The notes beneath the pieces are model-generated. The model did not search any database. It was given only the letters and a program-made list of their open reading frames with translations, and was not told the DNA's origin. A stretch of 64,000 nt of DNA from Thauera humireducens (GTDB lineage Bacteria > Pseudomonadota > Gammaproteobacteria > Burkholderiales > Rhodocyclaceae): assembly GCF_001051995.2 (NCBI RefSeq), contig NZ_CP014646.1:3038001-3102000 (forward strand), given 5' to 3'. Position numbers and translations under genes: made by a program. Positions 1-8,658 of the stretch are shown here, in pieces (within the stretch, counting starts at the first letter, position 1; the number at the start of each line of letters is the position of its first letter).

Positions 1-3000
1 CCATCTCGCCCAGACCGACGACCACCGCGCCGCGCCCGGTTCCGCGCAGACGCTCCTCGCGGCTGCGCGGCATCAGCACCACCGCGGCGCTGCCGAGCTC
101 GGCGGCATGGACGCCCAGGCGCTGGCGATGGCTCAGCGCGCCGCCCACCAGCCAGCGGTCGATCACGCCTTCGGCGCCGGCGATCAGATCGCCGGCGTAA
201 TGGCCGCACAGGATCGGCACCTGGACGAAACGCAGGTCCATCGCCCGCACCGACACCGCCAGCGTGGCCCGCTTGCGCCGCGGCAAGGGCTGCAGGTGCC
301 CGCCCAGCACACGGCTGACGATCTCGGCGTCGGTCGGGTAGGCAGGCGGCGGCCCCGCGCGATAGCTCAGCAGGGGCGCGGCCAGTTCCTCGCCGCGGCT
401 CACCGGCAGGCGGCCGAGACGAAGCGGCGCACCATCGGCGAGCAGGGACTCGATGTCGGCGAAGAACTTCGGCGTGCTGGTCAGGCCCATGTGGTCGGCC
501 GGCATCATCCAGTAGCGCTCGTCGGGCAGGCCGGGCAGACGGCCGGACTGCCAGGTCACCGAGCCGTCGCCAAACGGCGTGCCGCGCATCACCACGTTCC
601 GGGGTTTGCCGTCCTCGGTGCGCACGAGAATGCCGCAGGGCGTGTTGTCCGCCTGGCCGAAGACGTAAGCGATCCGCTCGGGCGCCTCGGCCACCCAGTG
701 CGTGTCGGCCACGTCCCGCCAGAAGCCGACGGCGTCGTCGAGCAGGCCCTGCGCCGGCTTGCCGGCGAGGCGGCGACCGAACCAGAAGTCGTCGTTGATC
801 GCCGCCAGTTCGGACCAGGTCTCGGCACGGAAGTAATCCCGCTCCGCCGCGCCGCCGGTGTCCTCGAAGCCCGGCGCCGGCAGCAGATGCACCGCGCCGG
901 GGAAGGCGGCGACGATGTCGAGCACCGACTGCAGGCCGTTCTTCATGTCCAGCCGCGCCAGCATGCGGACCGTGTCCGACTGGCCGAGCAGGGTTTCCAC
1001 GAACAGGTGGGAGCCGTGGTTGGGCGTGCCCAGCATCAGCAGGCGGCCGCCCGGCCGCGCGACGAGGTCCTGCCACAGACGCCTGTCGGCCGTGAAGGCG
1101 GCACGCACCACCAGGCCGCCCATGCTGTGGGCGAGGATGCGCACCGGCTGTTCGGGATGCTTGCGCAGCGCCTCGCGCAGCACGCCGGCAAGCTCGACGC
1201 CCAGCGCACGGATGGGCTGGCGCCAGTCGTAATCGTGGCGGATCACGCGGTGGCTGCCTTCGAGGTGCTCGGCCAGCCGGCCGTAGGCCAGCCCGACGAG
1301 ACCCTGCGCACGCACGGCCCGGCGTCCGCCCATCGCGATGCGCGACAGCCGGCCGCGCGCGAGATCGACGGGGTCGAGCCAGATCCGGTCGCCATCGGCC
1401 GCGAGATGACTGCCCATGATGCCGGGCAGCAGCACCAGCACCGGCAGGGTGTTGTCGGCGGGCTCCGCCTCGCCGCGACTGGCACGGCCCCCAGCGGCCT
1501 CCAGATCCGGCAGCGTGAGCGGCTGCCAGGGCGCGACCTGCTCCGGCGCGTCGTGCGTCAGCCAGCTGCCGAGCGCCCCGGGCAGCGGCACGCCCGCACT
1601 CTTCACGTCGTCGCGGAAGTAGCGGAAGTGGCTGACTTCGGGTCCCTGCACGTAGATCGCGCGGTGCGGTGCGTCCGCATCATCCGCGGCGCGGGCGAGC
1701 AGGCCGCCGTACATCGAGTCGGTATCGACCACAAGGTCGTTTCGCGAACGCTCGAAGAAGGCCCAATCGACGAACATCACGCCGATTCGCTGCAACATCC
1801 CGCCACCTTCGATGTCACCGGCGATCACCGCCATCCTGACCCGGGGCGCCAGCGCGGCGCGGCCGAGCAGCATGCCCATCGGCGACTCGGGCAGCATGGC
1901 CTCGATGCCGGGTACAACCTCGGGCTGCAGGCGCTTGTCGGCGATCTCCAGCACCACGCGCGACAGGAAGGCCAGGCCACGGTCGGCGGCCTTCTTCGCC
2001 GCTTCGGCGGCGAGCGGCGAGGCCACCGCGCCGGCGACGACGCCGGTGCTCCAGGCGCCGAAGCGGCGCACCAGATTCAGCAGGGTGGAGAGGAAAAGGT
2101 CGAGGTTGTCCGACAGCAGGGCGGTGCCGCGCGCCGGCGCGGCCACGCGCACGTAGCGCTCGACCGTCAGGCTCTTGTCGCGCAGCAGTCCGGCCAGGCG
2201 GCGCAGCTTGGCCCGCTCGGCCGCCGCCACGGCGGCCCGCTCCCGCGCCGTGCCGACGCGCGCGGTCGGGGCCGGACGCCAGGCCTCGATCAGTTCGTCG
2301 AGCTGCGCATCGTCCGGGTCGAGGCACATCAGGTCGCCCACCAGACCGCCGCGCGAATGCGTGACCAGGCACAGCCGGCTGCGGGCGGGCAGGGTTTCGG
2401 CCAGCGCCAGCGCATTGTCGATCGGACTCTCGGAGAAGGTCCGGTGCTCGAAGCCGAACACCCGCTCGCCGAACGCCGCTTCCAGTACGCCCCAGGCGGC
2501 ACTGCCGGGAAGGTCGCCGAAACCACCGAGGGTGTGCGAGCCCGTGCCGTGGATGAACACCAGCAGACTGCCCGCGCGTGCCGCCTCATGCAGCCGGGCG
2601 TCATCCGCCGCGCAGCGGTCGCTGTCGTGCAGCACACCGCCCTTCCAGCGGTAGAGGCCGGGCGGGCCGGCGAGGCGGGCCTCGATGGTCTGCATCAGGG
2701 CCTGCGCGCCCTTGCGCGAGGCCCAGGCTGCCGCCCAGTCCTCGGCCTTGCCGGCGAGCTGTTGCCGCAGCGTGTCCTTCGCCTCGGCGCCGATCTCGTC
2801 CTCGTCGAGGCTCAGCTCGAGTACGCGGCGCCACACCCAGCCCAGCGCACCGCGCGAGGTGTCGCGGCTGTCGCGGAAACGGGCGAAGTCGATGCATCCG
2901 TCGGTGTCGAGCAGTTCGGGGCGGGCCCGCGCGAGCTGCTCGGCCAGCGCATCGGCGCGCATGAATACCGTCGTGCCGTCAGACGCCTCCAGCGCCAGCA

Positions 3001-3238
3001 GGCGCGGCCCGGCATCGAGCTGCGCCGGTGCGGGCGCGTCGGCGCTGCGGCTGACTTCGGCGAGTTCGAGCGTGCGCACGACCTTGAGGCCGGGCACCAG
3101 GGCGATGCCGTCGCTGCCGTCGGCGCGACTGCCGGCGCTGCGCAGCACGCCGGGCAGTGCCGTGCCGGCGCCCGCCTCGGCCTGCACCGGCAGTTTCAGC
3201 GCAGGCGCGCCGCGCCGGGTGGATTGACTGTTGGCCAC
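1..3238 (-). CDS. Large double alpha/beta-hydrolase protein, partial (C-terminus beyond window)
   Basis: The reading frame is open from a GTG at 3238 (preceded by GGGAGAG) to the left edge, giving at least 1079 residues without a stop. It contains two hydrolase modules. The first has an oxyanion-type FIHGTGSHT near residue 230 and a nucleophile elbow THSRGG with Ser295. The second resembles LCAT/PGAP1-type lipases, with VLLPGIMGSH followed by LAHSMGG (Ser705). The last visible residues (GRGAVVVGLGEM) look like the start of another domain. From memory, similar proteins carry a C-terminal CHAT or caspase-like domain, which cannot be confirmed here. No signal peptide is seen. The GH19 gene lies 141 bases upstream on the same strand and may be cotranscribed. 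Esterase/lipase activity is an inference; the substrate is unknown. Confidence 0.8.
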   Translation of the reverse strand, partial: MANSQSTRRGAPALKLPVQAEAGAGTALPGVLRSAGSRADGSDGIALVPGLKVVRTLELAEVSRSADAPAPAQLDAGPRLLALEASDGTTVFMRADALAEQLARARPELLDTDGCIDFARFRDSRDTSRGALGWVWRRVLELSLDEDEIGAEAKDTLRQQLAGKAEDWAAAWASRKGAQALMQTIEARLAGPPGLYRWKGGVLHDSDRCAADDARLHEAARAGSLLVFIHGTGSHTLGGFGDLPGSAAWGVLEAAFGERVFGFEHRTFSESPIDNALALAETLPARSRLCLVTHSRGGLVGDLMCLDPDDAQLDELIEAWRPAPTARVGTARERAAVAAAERAKLRRLAGLLRDKSLTVERYVRVAAPARGTALLSDNLDLFLSTLLNLVRRFGAWSTGVVAGAVASPLAAEAAKKAADRGLAFLSRVVLEIADKRLQPEVVPGIEAMLPESPMGMLLGRAALAPRVRMAVIAGDIEGGGMLQRIGVMFVDWAFFERSRNDLVVDTDSMYGGLLARAADDADAPHRAIYVQGPEVSHFRYFRDDVKSAGVPLPGALGSWLTHDAPEQVAPWQPLTLPDLEAAGGRASRGEAEPADNTLPVLVLLPGIMGSHLAADGDRIWLDPVDLARGRLSRIAMGGRRAVRAQGLVGLAYGRLAEHLEGSHRVIRHDYDWRQPIRALGVELAGVLREALRKHPEQPVRILAHSMGGLVVRAAFTADRRLWQDLVARPGGRLLMLGTPNHGSHLFVETLLGQSDTVRMLARLDMKNGLQSVLDIVAAFPGAVHLLPAPGFEDTGGAAERDYFRAETWSELAAINDDFWFGRRLAGKPAQGLLDDAVGFWRDVADTHWVAEAPERIAYVFGQADNTPCGILVRTEDGKPRNVVMRGTPFGDGSVTWQSGRLPGLPDERYWMMPADHMGLTSTPKFFADIESLLADGAPLRLGRLPVSRGEELAAPLLSYRAGPPPAYPTDAEIVSRVLGGHLQPLPRRKRATLAVSVRAMDLRFVQVPILCGHYAGDLIAGAEGVIDRWLVGGALSHRQRLGVHAAELGSAAVVLMPRSREERLRGTGRGAVVVGLGEM

Positions 3239-3379
3239 GATGCTCTCCCTTGTTCGACCCGCGGACGACCCGCCCGTCGGAGCGACGATCCTCTCATGCC
3301 CATGGAATTTTCAGCGAGCACTGACACCGGCCGTGCGACGGCGCTGCGGCGCAACGTATCATCCACCTTCACCGCTCCG

Positions 3380-4981
3380 TCACGGGTGGCGCCAGAACGC
3401 GAAGGACTGGAAGCGGCGCCCCGTCCACCAGGCATTGCGCGACACCGCGGCGCGCACGCCACGACGGCCGGCCATCGACTCGAGCGGCCGCAGCACCTCG
3501 CCATCCGCGCGGCGCAGGGCCTCGGCGCCCGGTTGCTCCGGCACGACCAGCGAGACCTGCCCCGCTTGGTCGATGTCGCGATGGCGCGCAACGATCACGC
3601 AGACCTCGCCCGCATTCGCCGCCGCCTGCAGCAGTGTGGGGTCGAGTTCGCGCACCCAGCCGAAGGCCGTGCCCTGGTCGTCGAGCCAGTCGTGAAGCGC
3701 ATTGATGCCGATCTCGCGCACGGTCTGGTCGAGGACCGCTGCGACCGCCTCGCCCAGCGTCAGGCGGCGCAGCGCGCTGTCGGTCCACCACACCCGCGGC
3801 AGATAGACGCCGGCAAGGTCGGCGCAGTCGGCGACATACGCCAGCGCCACGCCCTTGCCATCGAGCGGCCGATAGCGGCGATGCGCGGGGTTGGCGACAT
3901 CGAGCCAATCCAGGATCGACTGCAGTTCGGCGGCACGCGCCGTCGACACCCGCGCGTTGCGCGCAGGCCGATCGCCCTCGGCGAGCGGATGGATGCGCCC
4001 CTCCGCACGGACCCGGCTGGTCGCGGACAGGGCGTCGTGCAGCACCGCGGGCGGCAAGGCCGGAAGCGACGCCGCGCCCTGCAGCGCGGCACGCGCACGG
4101 CCGCGGGCACGCGGCTGTGGCGCCACGGCGGCCAGATACTGCTCGGCCACCACGCCCTCACGCATCGTCCCGCCGAGCATCACGCGAACCCGCACCCAGC
4201 CCGCGGCCGCGCCCGGCCCGCGCACCTCGACCTCGGTCCCCTGTGCCAGCGAAGCCAGCAAGGTCGCCGGCGACACGCGCGGGGCGGAACGCAGGTTCAG
4301 CTGCAGCGGCACCACACGGTGCGTGGGGGCAAACGGCACCGAGGCCGGTGCCACCGAGCCCGCCAGCCCGAGCTCGCGCAGCGCGTGGCGGCCCTTCTCG
4401 AGCAGTTCGCGGCGGTCGGCAAAGCCGTTGAGGCCACCGTTGATGCGGCGCGTGATCGCCTTCAGGTCATCGATGTCGGCCAGGTCGTTGAGGGCGTTGC
4501 GCTCCCAGAAGAACACGGCGGACTGCACCGCCAGCTCGCCGGCCACGCGGTCGGGCTCGGCCACCACGTCCTGGCCGCACCAGCGCGCCAGGGCGCGGTA
4601 GTTGTCCTTGCCGGTGAGCTGGATCAGGCCCCGGCCACGGTAGCGGAAGCCGTCGCCGCTGGCTTCGGGCCCGTTGCCCATGCGCCCGGAATACACGCGG
4701 TTGCCGATCCGCTCGGGCTTGCGCGCACAGGCCTCGGCGTCGGCACGGGTAGGGAAATAGCGTGGAAACACCCTCAGCAGTCCGTCCGCCGAGTAGTTCA
4801 GGTTCTCCTCCGTCAGGCGCAGGCAGCCCGACTCGTGCAGTGTCTGCGCGAGGAAATGGACGATGCGCGGCGCCGTGTCGATGGCATGCCGGGCCATGGC
4901 CGCATCGAGCGCCTCGACATAGCGATCGGCATTGGGACCGGTCGCCCCCATGCGGGTCAGCACCTCGCGCGTGATCAACAT
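3380..4981 (-). CDS. GH19-type chitinase/lysozyme with SH3-like and C-terminal unknown domain
   Basis: 533 residues. Residues 1-200 match glycoside hydrolase family 19: AQTLHESG with candidate acid Glu50, a second Glu pair in TEENLNYSA (58-59), and the substrate-cleft motif YRGRGLIQLTGKDNY. These enzymes cut beta-1,4 bonds of chitin or peptidoglycan. Residues of about 225-290 look like a bacterial SH3 cell-wall-binding domain (LQLNLRSAP...GWVRV). The C-terminal 200 residues contain a possible cysteine-peptidase-like motif, DCADLAG with Cys386, but the later AGQVSLVVPE has Gln where I would expect a His, so activity there is doubtful. There is no signal peptide, so export would need a holin, lysis or a dedicated secretion system. 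It precedes the double-hydrolase gene. Confidence 0.8.
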   Translation of the reverse strand: MLITREVLTRMGATGPNADRYVEALDAAMARHAIDTAPRIVHFLAQTLHESGCLRLTEENLNYSADGLLRVFPRYFPTRADAEACARKPERIGNRVYSGRMGNGPEASGDGFRYRGRGLIQLTGKDNYRALARWCGQDVVAEPDRVAGELAVQSAVFFWERNALNDLADIDDLKAITRRINGGLNGFADRRELLEKGRHALRELGLAGSVAPASVPFAPTHRVVPLQLNLRSAPRVSPATLLASLAQGTEVEVRGPGAAAGWVRVRVMLGGTMREGVVAEQYLAAVAPQPRARGRARAALQGAASLPALPPAVLHDALSATSRVRAEGRIHPLAEGDRPARNARVSTARAAELQSILDWLDVANPAHRRYRPLDGKGVALAYVADCADLAGVYLPRVWWTDSALRRLTLGEAVAAVLDQTVREIGINALHDWLDDQGTAFGWVRELDPTLLQAAANAGEVCVIVARHRDIDQAGQVSLVVPEQPGAEALRRADGEVLRPLESMAGRRGVRAAVSRNAWWTGRRFQSFAFWRHP

Positions 4982-5167
4982 GCTGTGTCTCCCGGAAAGC
5001 GCGCCCCCGCGGCCGTCGGCGCACTCTCACTAAAGCCCAGGCGCGCACGCTATTCAAGCCGTGGCGCAGCCCATCGGAATGTCGCCTCTACCCTGCGGTC
5101 ACGCCGCGACCTTCCGCAGCGGCAACTTGCATATCCGGATCGGTTTCGATTAGTCTGCGCCCGCATT

Positions 5168-5366
5168 CGATCCGGGTGCCTTGTCATGCAGCCGCATGAC
5201 AGGGTGAAACGGGAAGTCCGGTGACGTCGTCCGCCCCGCGCGTACGACCAGTCCGGCGCAGCCCCCGCTGCTGTGAGCCTGACGACTCCGCCACACGCCA
5301 CTGAGCCTTGCGCTCGGGAAGGTCGGCGGACGAGGAAGAAGGCAAGCCAGAAGACCGGCCCGATCG
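5168..5366 (+). promoter_or_regulatory. Cobalamin (B12) riboswitch
   Basis: The core consensus elements occur in order: GGGTGAAACGGGAAGTCCGG, then GCAGCCCCCGCTGCTGTGA, CCACTGAGC, GGGAAGG and the B12 box GCCAGAAGACCGGCC. The ends CGATC..GGG (5168-5176) and CCCGATCG (5359-5366) can pair as P1. It lies upstream of the cobalt-permease/cobalamin operon on the same strand, so adenosylcobalamin binding should reduce expression of the genes from 5564 to 14256. Confidence 0.93.
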
Positions 5367-5563
5367 AGTTTGGTTGATGTGAGCCCCGGGGTGAGGGTTC
5401 GATCCGACTGGTTTTCCGCCGGCTGCCTGCGTGCGCCGGAAGCTCCAGCCGATTCGTATTGCATGCGTCCGCACGTCCTTGGCGAGGCCAGGGTGCGCGC
5501 ACGTACGCACACTCCGCCTGCGTGGCTCCCATCGTTGATTCGAAGCACTCGTGGGGAGTCATC
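5367..5563 (+). other. Leader between riboswitch and first gene (expression platform)
   Basis: 197 bases without a convincing gene. It contains a GC hairpin around 5420-5445 (GCCGGC...GCGCCGG) but no clear run of T after a stem, so control at translation initiation is more likely than a classical terminator. A GGGGAG ribosome-binding site lies at about 5553-5558. The other side of the riboswitch, 4982-5167, holds the divergent upstream region of the GH19 gene; no confident promoter is seen there. Confidence 0.5.
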
Positions 5564-6202
5564 ATGCATATCGAACCCGGCATCCTTTCCGGCGCCAAGA
5601 TCGCCGCCGCCAATCTCACCGCCATCGGCCTCGCCGCCGCCCAGGCACCGCAACTGCTCAAGCAGCCACAACTCGTCCTGCGTACGCTGCTCGCGGCGCT
5701 GTTCTTCTCGGTCTTCATGCAGAGCTTCCACCTGCCCGCCGGCGCGTCGGAACTGCACTTCATCGGGGCGATGCCGATCTACCTGACGCTGGGCTTCGTG
5801 CCCACGCTGCTCGGCTTCGGCCTGGGCCTGCTGCTGCAGGGCGTGATCTTCGAGCCCGCCGACCTGCTGCACCTGGGCGTCAACTTCCTGTCGCTGGCCG
5901 TGCCATTGCTTGCGCTGCATCTCGGCCTCGGTCGCAGGCTCGCCGCCGGGGCAGCGACCGAGATCAGGTCGGTGCTCAAGCTCGATGCCGCCTATTACGC
6001 CGGCGTCGCGATCATGGTCGGCTTCTGGCTGTCGATGGGCGAGGTTGCCACCCCCTTCGCCGAGTGGATGACCTTTGCCGCCGCCTACCTGCCGGTGGTG
6101 CTGATCGAGCCGGTGCTGACCGTGGCCGTCGTCAGGCTGCTGCAGTCGCAGGCGCATCGCCCGCTGGTCCAGCTCTGCTTCGCCGTCCCGGCGAGCCGCT
6201 GA
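5564..6202 (+). CDS. CbiM-like energy-coupling-factor permease (cobalt uptake)
   Basis: 212 residues beginning MHIEPGILSGAK, the N-terminal signature of the CbiM-like ECF permease family, followed by about six hydrophobic segments. In cobalt ECF systems CbiM is the substrate-specific membrane component and its N-terminal His helps coordinate the metal. The ATG at 5564 is preferred over upstream starts because it gives this conserved N-terminus and follows GGGGAG. It is the first gene after the B12 riboswitch, and its stop overlaps the cbiF start (TGATG). No CbiN, CbiQ or CbiO is in the window, so either the energising module is elsewhere or the permease works alone. Confidence 0.85.
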   Translation: MHIEPGILSGAKIAAANLTAIGLAAAQAPQLLKQPQLVLRTLLAALFFSVFMQSFHLPAGASELHFIGAMPIYLTLGFVPTLLGFGLGLLLQGVIFEPADLLHLGVNFLSLAVPLLALHLGLGRRLAAGAATEIRSVLKLDAAYYAGVAIMVGFWLSMGEVATPFAEWMTFAAAYLPVVLIEPVLTVAVVRLLQSQAHRPLVQLCFAVPASR

Positions 6203-7029
6203 TGACCGGGACGCCCGGCACGGTCTGGTTCGTCGGCGCAGGGCCCGGCGACCCGGACCTGATCACCGTGAAGGGCCGCCGCCTGCTCGAGCAGGCCGGA
6301 GCGATCCTGTTCGCCGGCTCGCTGGTCGACCGCACGGCCACGCAGTACGCGCCGGCCGACTGCGAGATCCGCGACTCCAGGGACATGACGCTCGAGGCCA
6401 TGAGCGCCTGGCTGCTCGACGCCTGCGCCCGCCATCGCACCGTGGTGCGCCTGCAGACCGGCGACCCCGGCCTGTATGGCGCGCTGGTCGAGATGACCCG
6501 CCCGCTCGATGCGGCGGGCATCGCCTGGCAGGTGGTGCCGGGCGTGTCCTCGGCGATGGCCTCGGCCGCCGCCGCCGGTGAGACCCTGACCCTGCCGGAA
6601 GTGACGCAGACCGTGATCCTCACCCGCGTCGCCGGCCGCACGCCGATGCCGCCGGGCGAAGACCTGGCGGCGCTCGCCGCGCACCGCACGACGCTGTGCA
6701 TCTTCCTGTCGATCACGCTGCTGCACGAGGTGCAGCGCGCGCTGCGCGCCGCCGGCTGGCCGGAGGAGGCGCCCATCGTTGTGGTGCAGAAGGCGAGCTG
6801 GCCGGGCGCGGAGAAGATCGTCCGCGGCACGCTGGCCGACATCAAGCGCCGCTGCCAGGACGAGAAGATCGCCAGCCAGGCCATGATCATCGCCAGCCCC
6901 GCGCTCGGCGCCCGCCACTGGCCCGACATCGCCCGCTCCAAGCTCTACGACCCGGGCTTCGGCCACCGTTTCCGCAAGGCCTCGGCGCCTGCCTCCGAAG
7001 CCGGCCTGCCCACCGGAGAATCCGCATGA
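6202..7029 (+). CDS. cbiF: (Cobalt-)precorrin-4 C11-methyltransferase
   Basis: 275 residues of the tetrapyrrole (SAM uroporphyrinogen-type) methylase family. The N-terminal VWFVGAGPGDPDLITVKG and the central LQTGDPGLYGALVEM are the glycine-rich SAM-binding motifs; VPGVSSAMASAAA is typical of CobM/CbiF. The enzyme adds the C-11 methyl group during corrin synthesis. The start codon overlaps the stop of the CbiM-like gene, and the stop overlaps cbiX by 4 bases (ATGA), indicating translational coupling. The residues after about 250 are an unconserved tail. The name cobM would apply equally; I use cbiF because the operon carries cbiX and cbiD. Confidence 0.93.
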   Translation: MTGTPGTVWFVGAGPGDPDLITVKGRRLLEQAGAILFAGSLVDRTATQYAPADCEIRDSRDMTLEAMSAWLLDACARHRTVVRLQTGDPGLYGALVEMTRPLDAAGIAWQVVPGVSSAMASAAAAGETLTLPEVTQTVILTRVAGRTPMPPGEDLAALAAHRTTLCIFLSITLLHEVQRALRAAGWPEEAPIVVVQKASWPGAEKIVRGTLADIKRRCQDEKIASQAMIIASPALGARHWPDIARSKLYDPGFGHRFRKASAPASEAGLPTGESA

Positions 7030-7955
7030 ACGACACCGCCATCCTCCTCGTCGGCCACGGCTCGCGCAATCGCGAGGGCAACCAGGAGATCCTGCATTTC
7101 GCCGCCCAGTGGCGCGATCGCCACCCCGGCTGGCGCATCGAGACCTGCTTCATCGAGCATGCCGAGGTCTTGCTCGACGCGGGCCTCGACCGTGCCGCGC
7201 ACGGCGCGCGCCGGGTGGTCACGATTCCCTTCATCCTCAACGCCGCCGGCCACGTCAAGATGGAGCTGCCGGCCGCCATCGAGCGCGCGCGCCAGCGCCA
7301 CCCCGGCGTCGCCTTCGCCTGCGCCCGCCACCTCGGCATGGGGCGCGAGATCTTCAGCGTGCTCAAGGGCCAGCTCGACCGCCTGCTGAAGCAGCTCGAC
7401 ATGCCCGACCCGCGCACCACCGGCGTGGTGCTGCTCGGCCGCGGCTCGTCGGACGCGGGCGCCAACGGCGAGCTGGCCAAGATGGCGCGCTGGCTGTTCG
7501 AGGACGGCGACCACGAACTGGTCGACCTCGCCTTCACCGGCGTCACCTGGCCGCGACTCGAAACCGTCGTCCAGCGCCAGGCGCGGCTGGGCATGACGCA
7601 GATCTGCGTCGTGCCGGTGTACCTCTTCACCGGTGTGCTGATGGAACGCATCAAGGCCCAGGTCGAGCGCCTGCAGCGCCAGTACCCGCAGATCGCCTTC
7701 GCCCTCGGCACGCACTTCGGCTTCGACAAGGGCATCTTCGATCTGCTCGACGCCAAGGTCGGCGGCCAGGAACTGCCCGAAGGCGCGCTGCTGGAGTGCG
7801 ACGGCTGCAAGTACCGCCTCGCCGCTGAGGCCGAGCATCTGCATGACCACAGCCATACACACGTCCATCACTCGCACGTCCATCACACGGACCACGACCA
7901 TGGCCATCACCACGGTTCCGACCATGCCCACGCCCATGAACATGCTCACGCCTGA
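7026..7955 (+). CDS. cbiX: Sirohydrochlorin cobaltochelatase, long CbiX with His-rich tail
   Basis: 309 residues, the long two-domain form of CbiX. The first domain carries LLVGHGSRNREGN with the metal-binding His; the second begins VLLGRGSSDAGAN, where that His is Arg. The enzyme inserts Co2+ into sirohydrochlorin, the committing step of early-cobalt cobalamin synthesis. The C-terminal 35 residues are mostly His, Asp and Ala, a likely metal-binding or storage tail. A CDGCKY motif precedes the tail. The gene overlaps cbiF by 4 bases. Confidence 0.93.
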   Translation: MNDTAILLVGHGSRNREGNQEILHFAAQWRDRHPGWRIETCFIEHAEVLLDAGLDRAAHGARRVVTIPFILNAAGHVKMELPAAIERARQRHPGVAFACARHLGMGREIFSVLKGQLDRLLKQLDMPDPRTTGVVLLGRGSSDAGANGELAKMARWLFEDGDHELVDLAFTGVTWPRLETVVQRQARLGMTQICVVPVYLFTGVLMERIKAQVERLQRQYPQIAFALGTHFGFDKGIFDLLDAKVGGQELPEGALLECDGCKYRLAAEAEHLHDHSHTHVHHSHVHHTDHDHGHHHGSDHAHAHEHAHA

Positions 7956-7968
7956 GGCCGGCGCCGCG

Positions 7969-8649
7969 ATGAACACCAACACCGTCACCGAACAGCTGAC
8001 CGCCGCCGGTCGCGCGATCGAGCACGACTCCTTCGCCATCATCGACGCCGAGGTCGGCACCCATGCCTATGGCGCCGGCCAGTGGCCGGTCGTGCGCCGC
8101 ATGATCCACGCCAACGCCGACTTCGATTTCAACGGCCTCACGGACTTCCACCCGGACGCGGTGGAAGCCGGCCTCGCCGCCCTCCTCGGTGGCGGCACGA
8201 ACATCGTCGCCGACGTCGAGATGATCTGCGTCGGCCTGTCGGCCTCGCGCCTGGCGCACTTCGGCATGCGCACCCATCAGTTCATTTCCGACGCCGATGT
8301 CATCGAACGCGCCCGCGCCGAGGACACCACGCGTGCGGTGCAGGCGATGCGCAAGGCCCACCGGCTCGGCCTGCTCGACGGCGCCATCGTCGGCATCGGC
8401 AACGCACCCACGGCGCTGATCGAGCTGGTGCGGCTGATCCGCGACGAGGGCGTGCGCCCGGCGCTGGTCGTCGGCATGCCGGTCGGGTTCGTGTCGGCGG
8501 CCGAATCCAAGGACCTGATGGCCGGGGTCGACGAAGTGCCGTGGATCGTCATCCGCGGCCGCAAGGGCGGCTCGACCCTGGTGGTGGCGGCGATCCACGC
8601 CCTGCTCGGGCTGGCCGAGGCTCGCCAGCTGCAGGCCCTGCAGGGCTGA
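7969..8649 (+). CDS. cbiC: (Cobalt-)precorrin-8X methylmutase
   Basis: 226 residues with typical CbiC/CobH motifs: IEHDSFAIIDAEVG, VVRRMIHANADFDF (the catalytic His region) and IVGIGNAPTAL with GMPVGFVSAAESK. It moves the C-11 methyl group to C-12 to make (cobalt-)hydrogenobyrinate. The frame stays open upstream through the His-tail-coding part of cbiX, so the start is uncertain: 7969 fits the usual N-terminus, and ATG 7942, which overlaps cbiX, is an alternative. It is the third corrin gene of the operon. Confidence 0.92.
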   Translation: MNTNTVTEQLTAAGRAIEHDSFAIIDAEVGTHAYGAGQWPVVRRMIHANADFDFNGLTDFHPDAVEAGLAALLGGGTNIVADVEMICVGLSASRLAHFGMRTHQFISDADVIERARAEDTTRAVQAMRKAHRLGLLDGAIVGIGNAPTALIELVRLIRDEGVRPALVVGMPVGFVSAAESKDLMAGVDEVPWIVIRGRKGGSTLVVAAIHALLGLAEARQLQALQG

Positions 8650-8658
8650 GGACCGGCC

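Noticed and set aside
107..5224. Plus-strand open frame of 1705 codons
   Set aside because: It is the complement of the two real minus-strand genes. Its translation is rich in Arg, His, Gln and Gly with no motif, a common shadow in GC-rich DNA, and it runs into the riboswitch.
7855..7950. Short direct repeats (CACGTCCATCAC)
   Set aside because: They arise from repeated His codons in the CbiX tail; not a CRISPR or mobile-element repeat.
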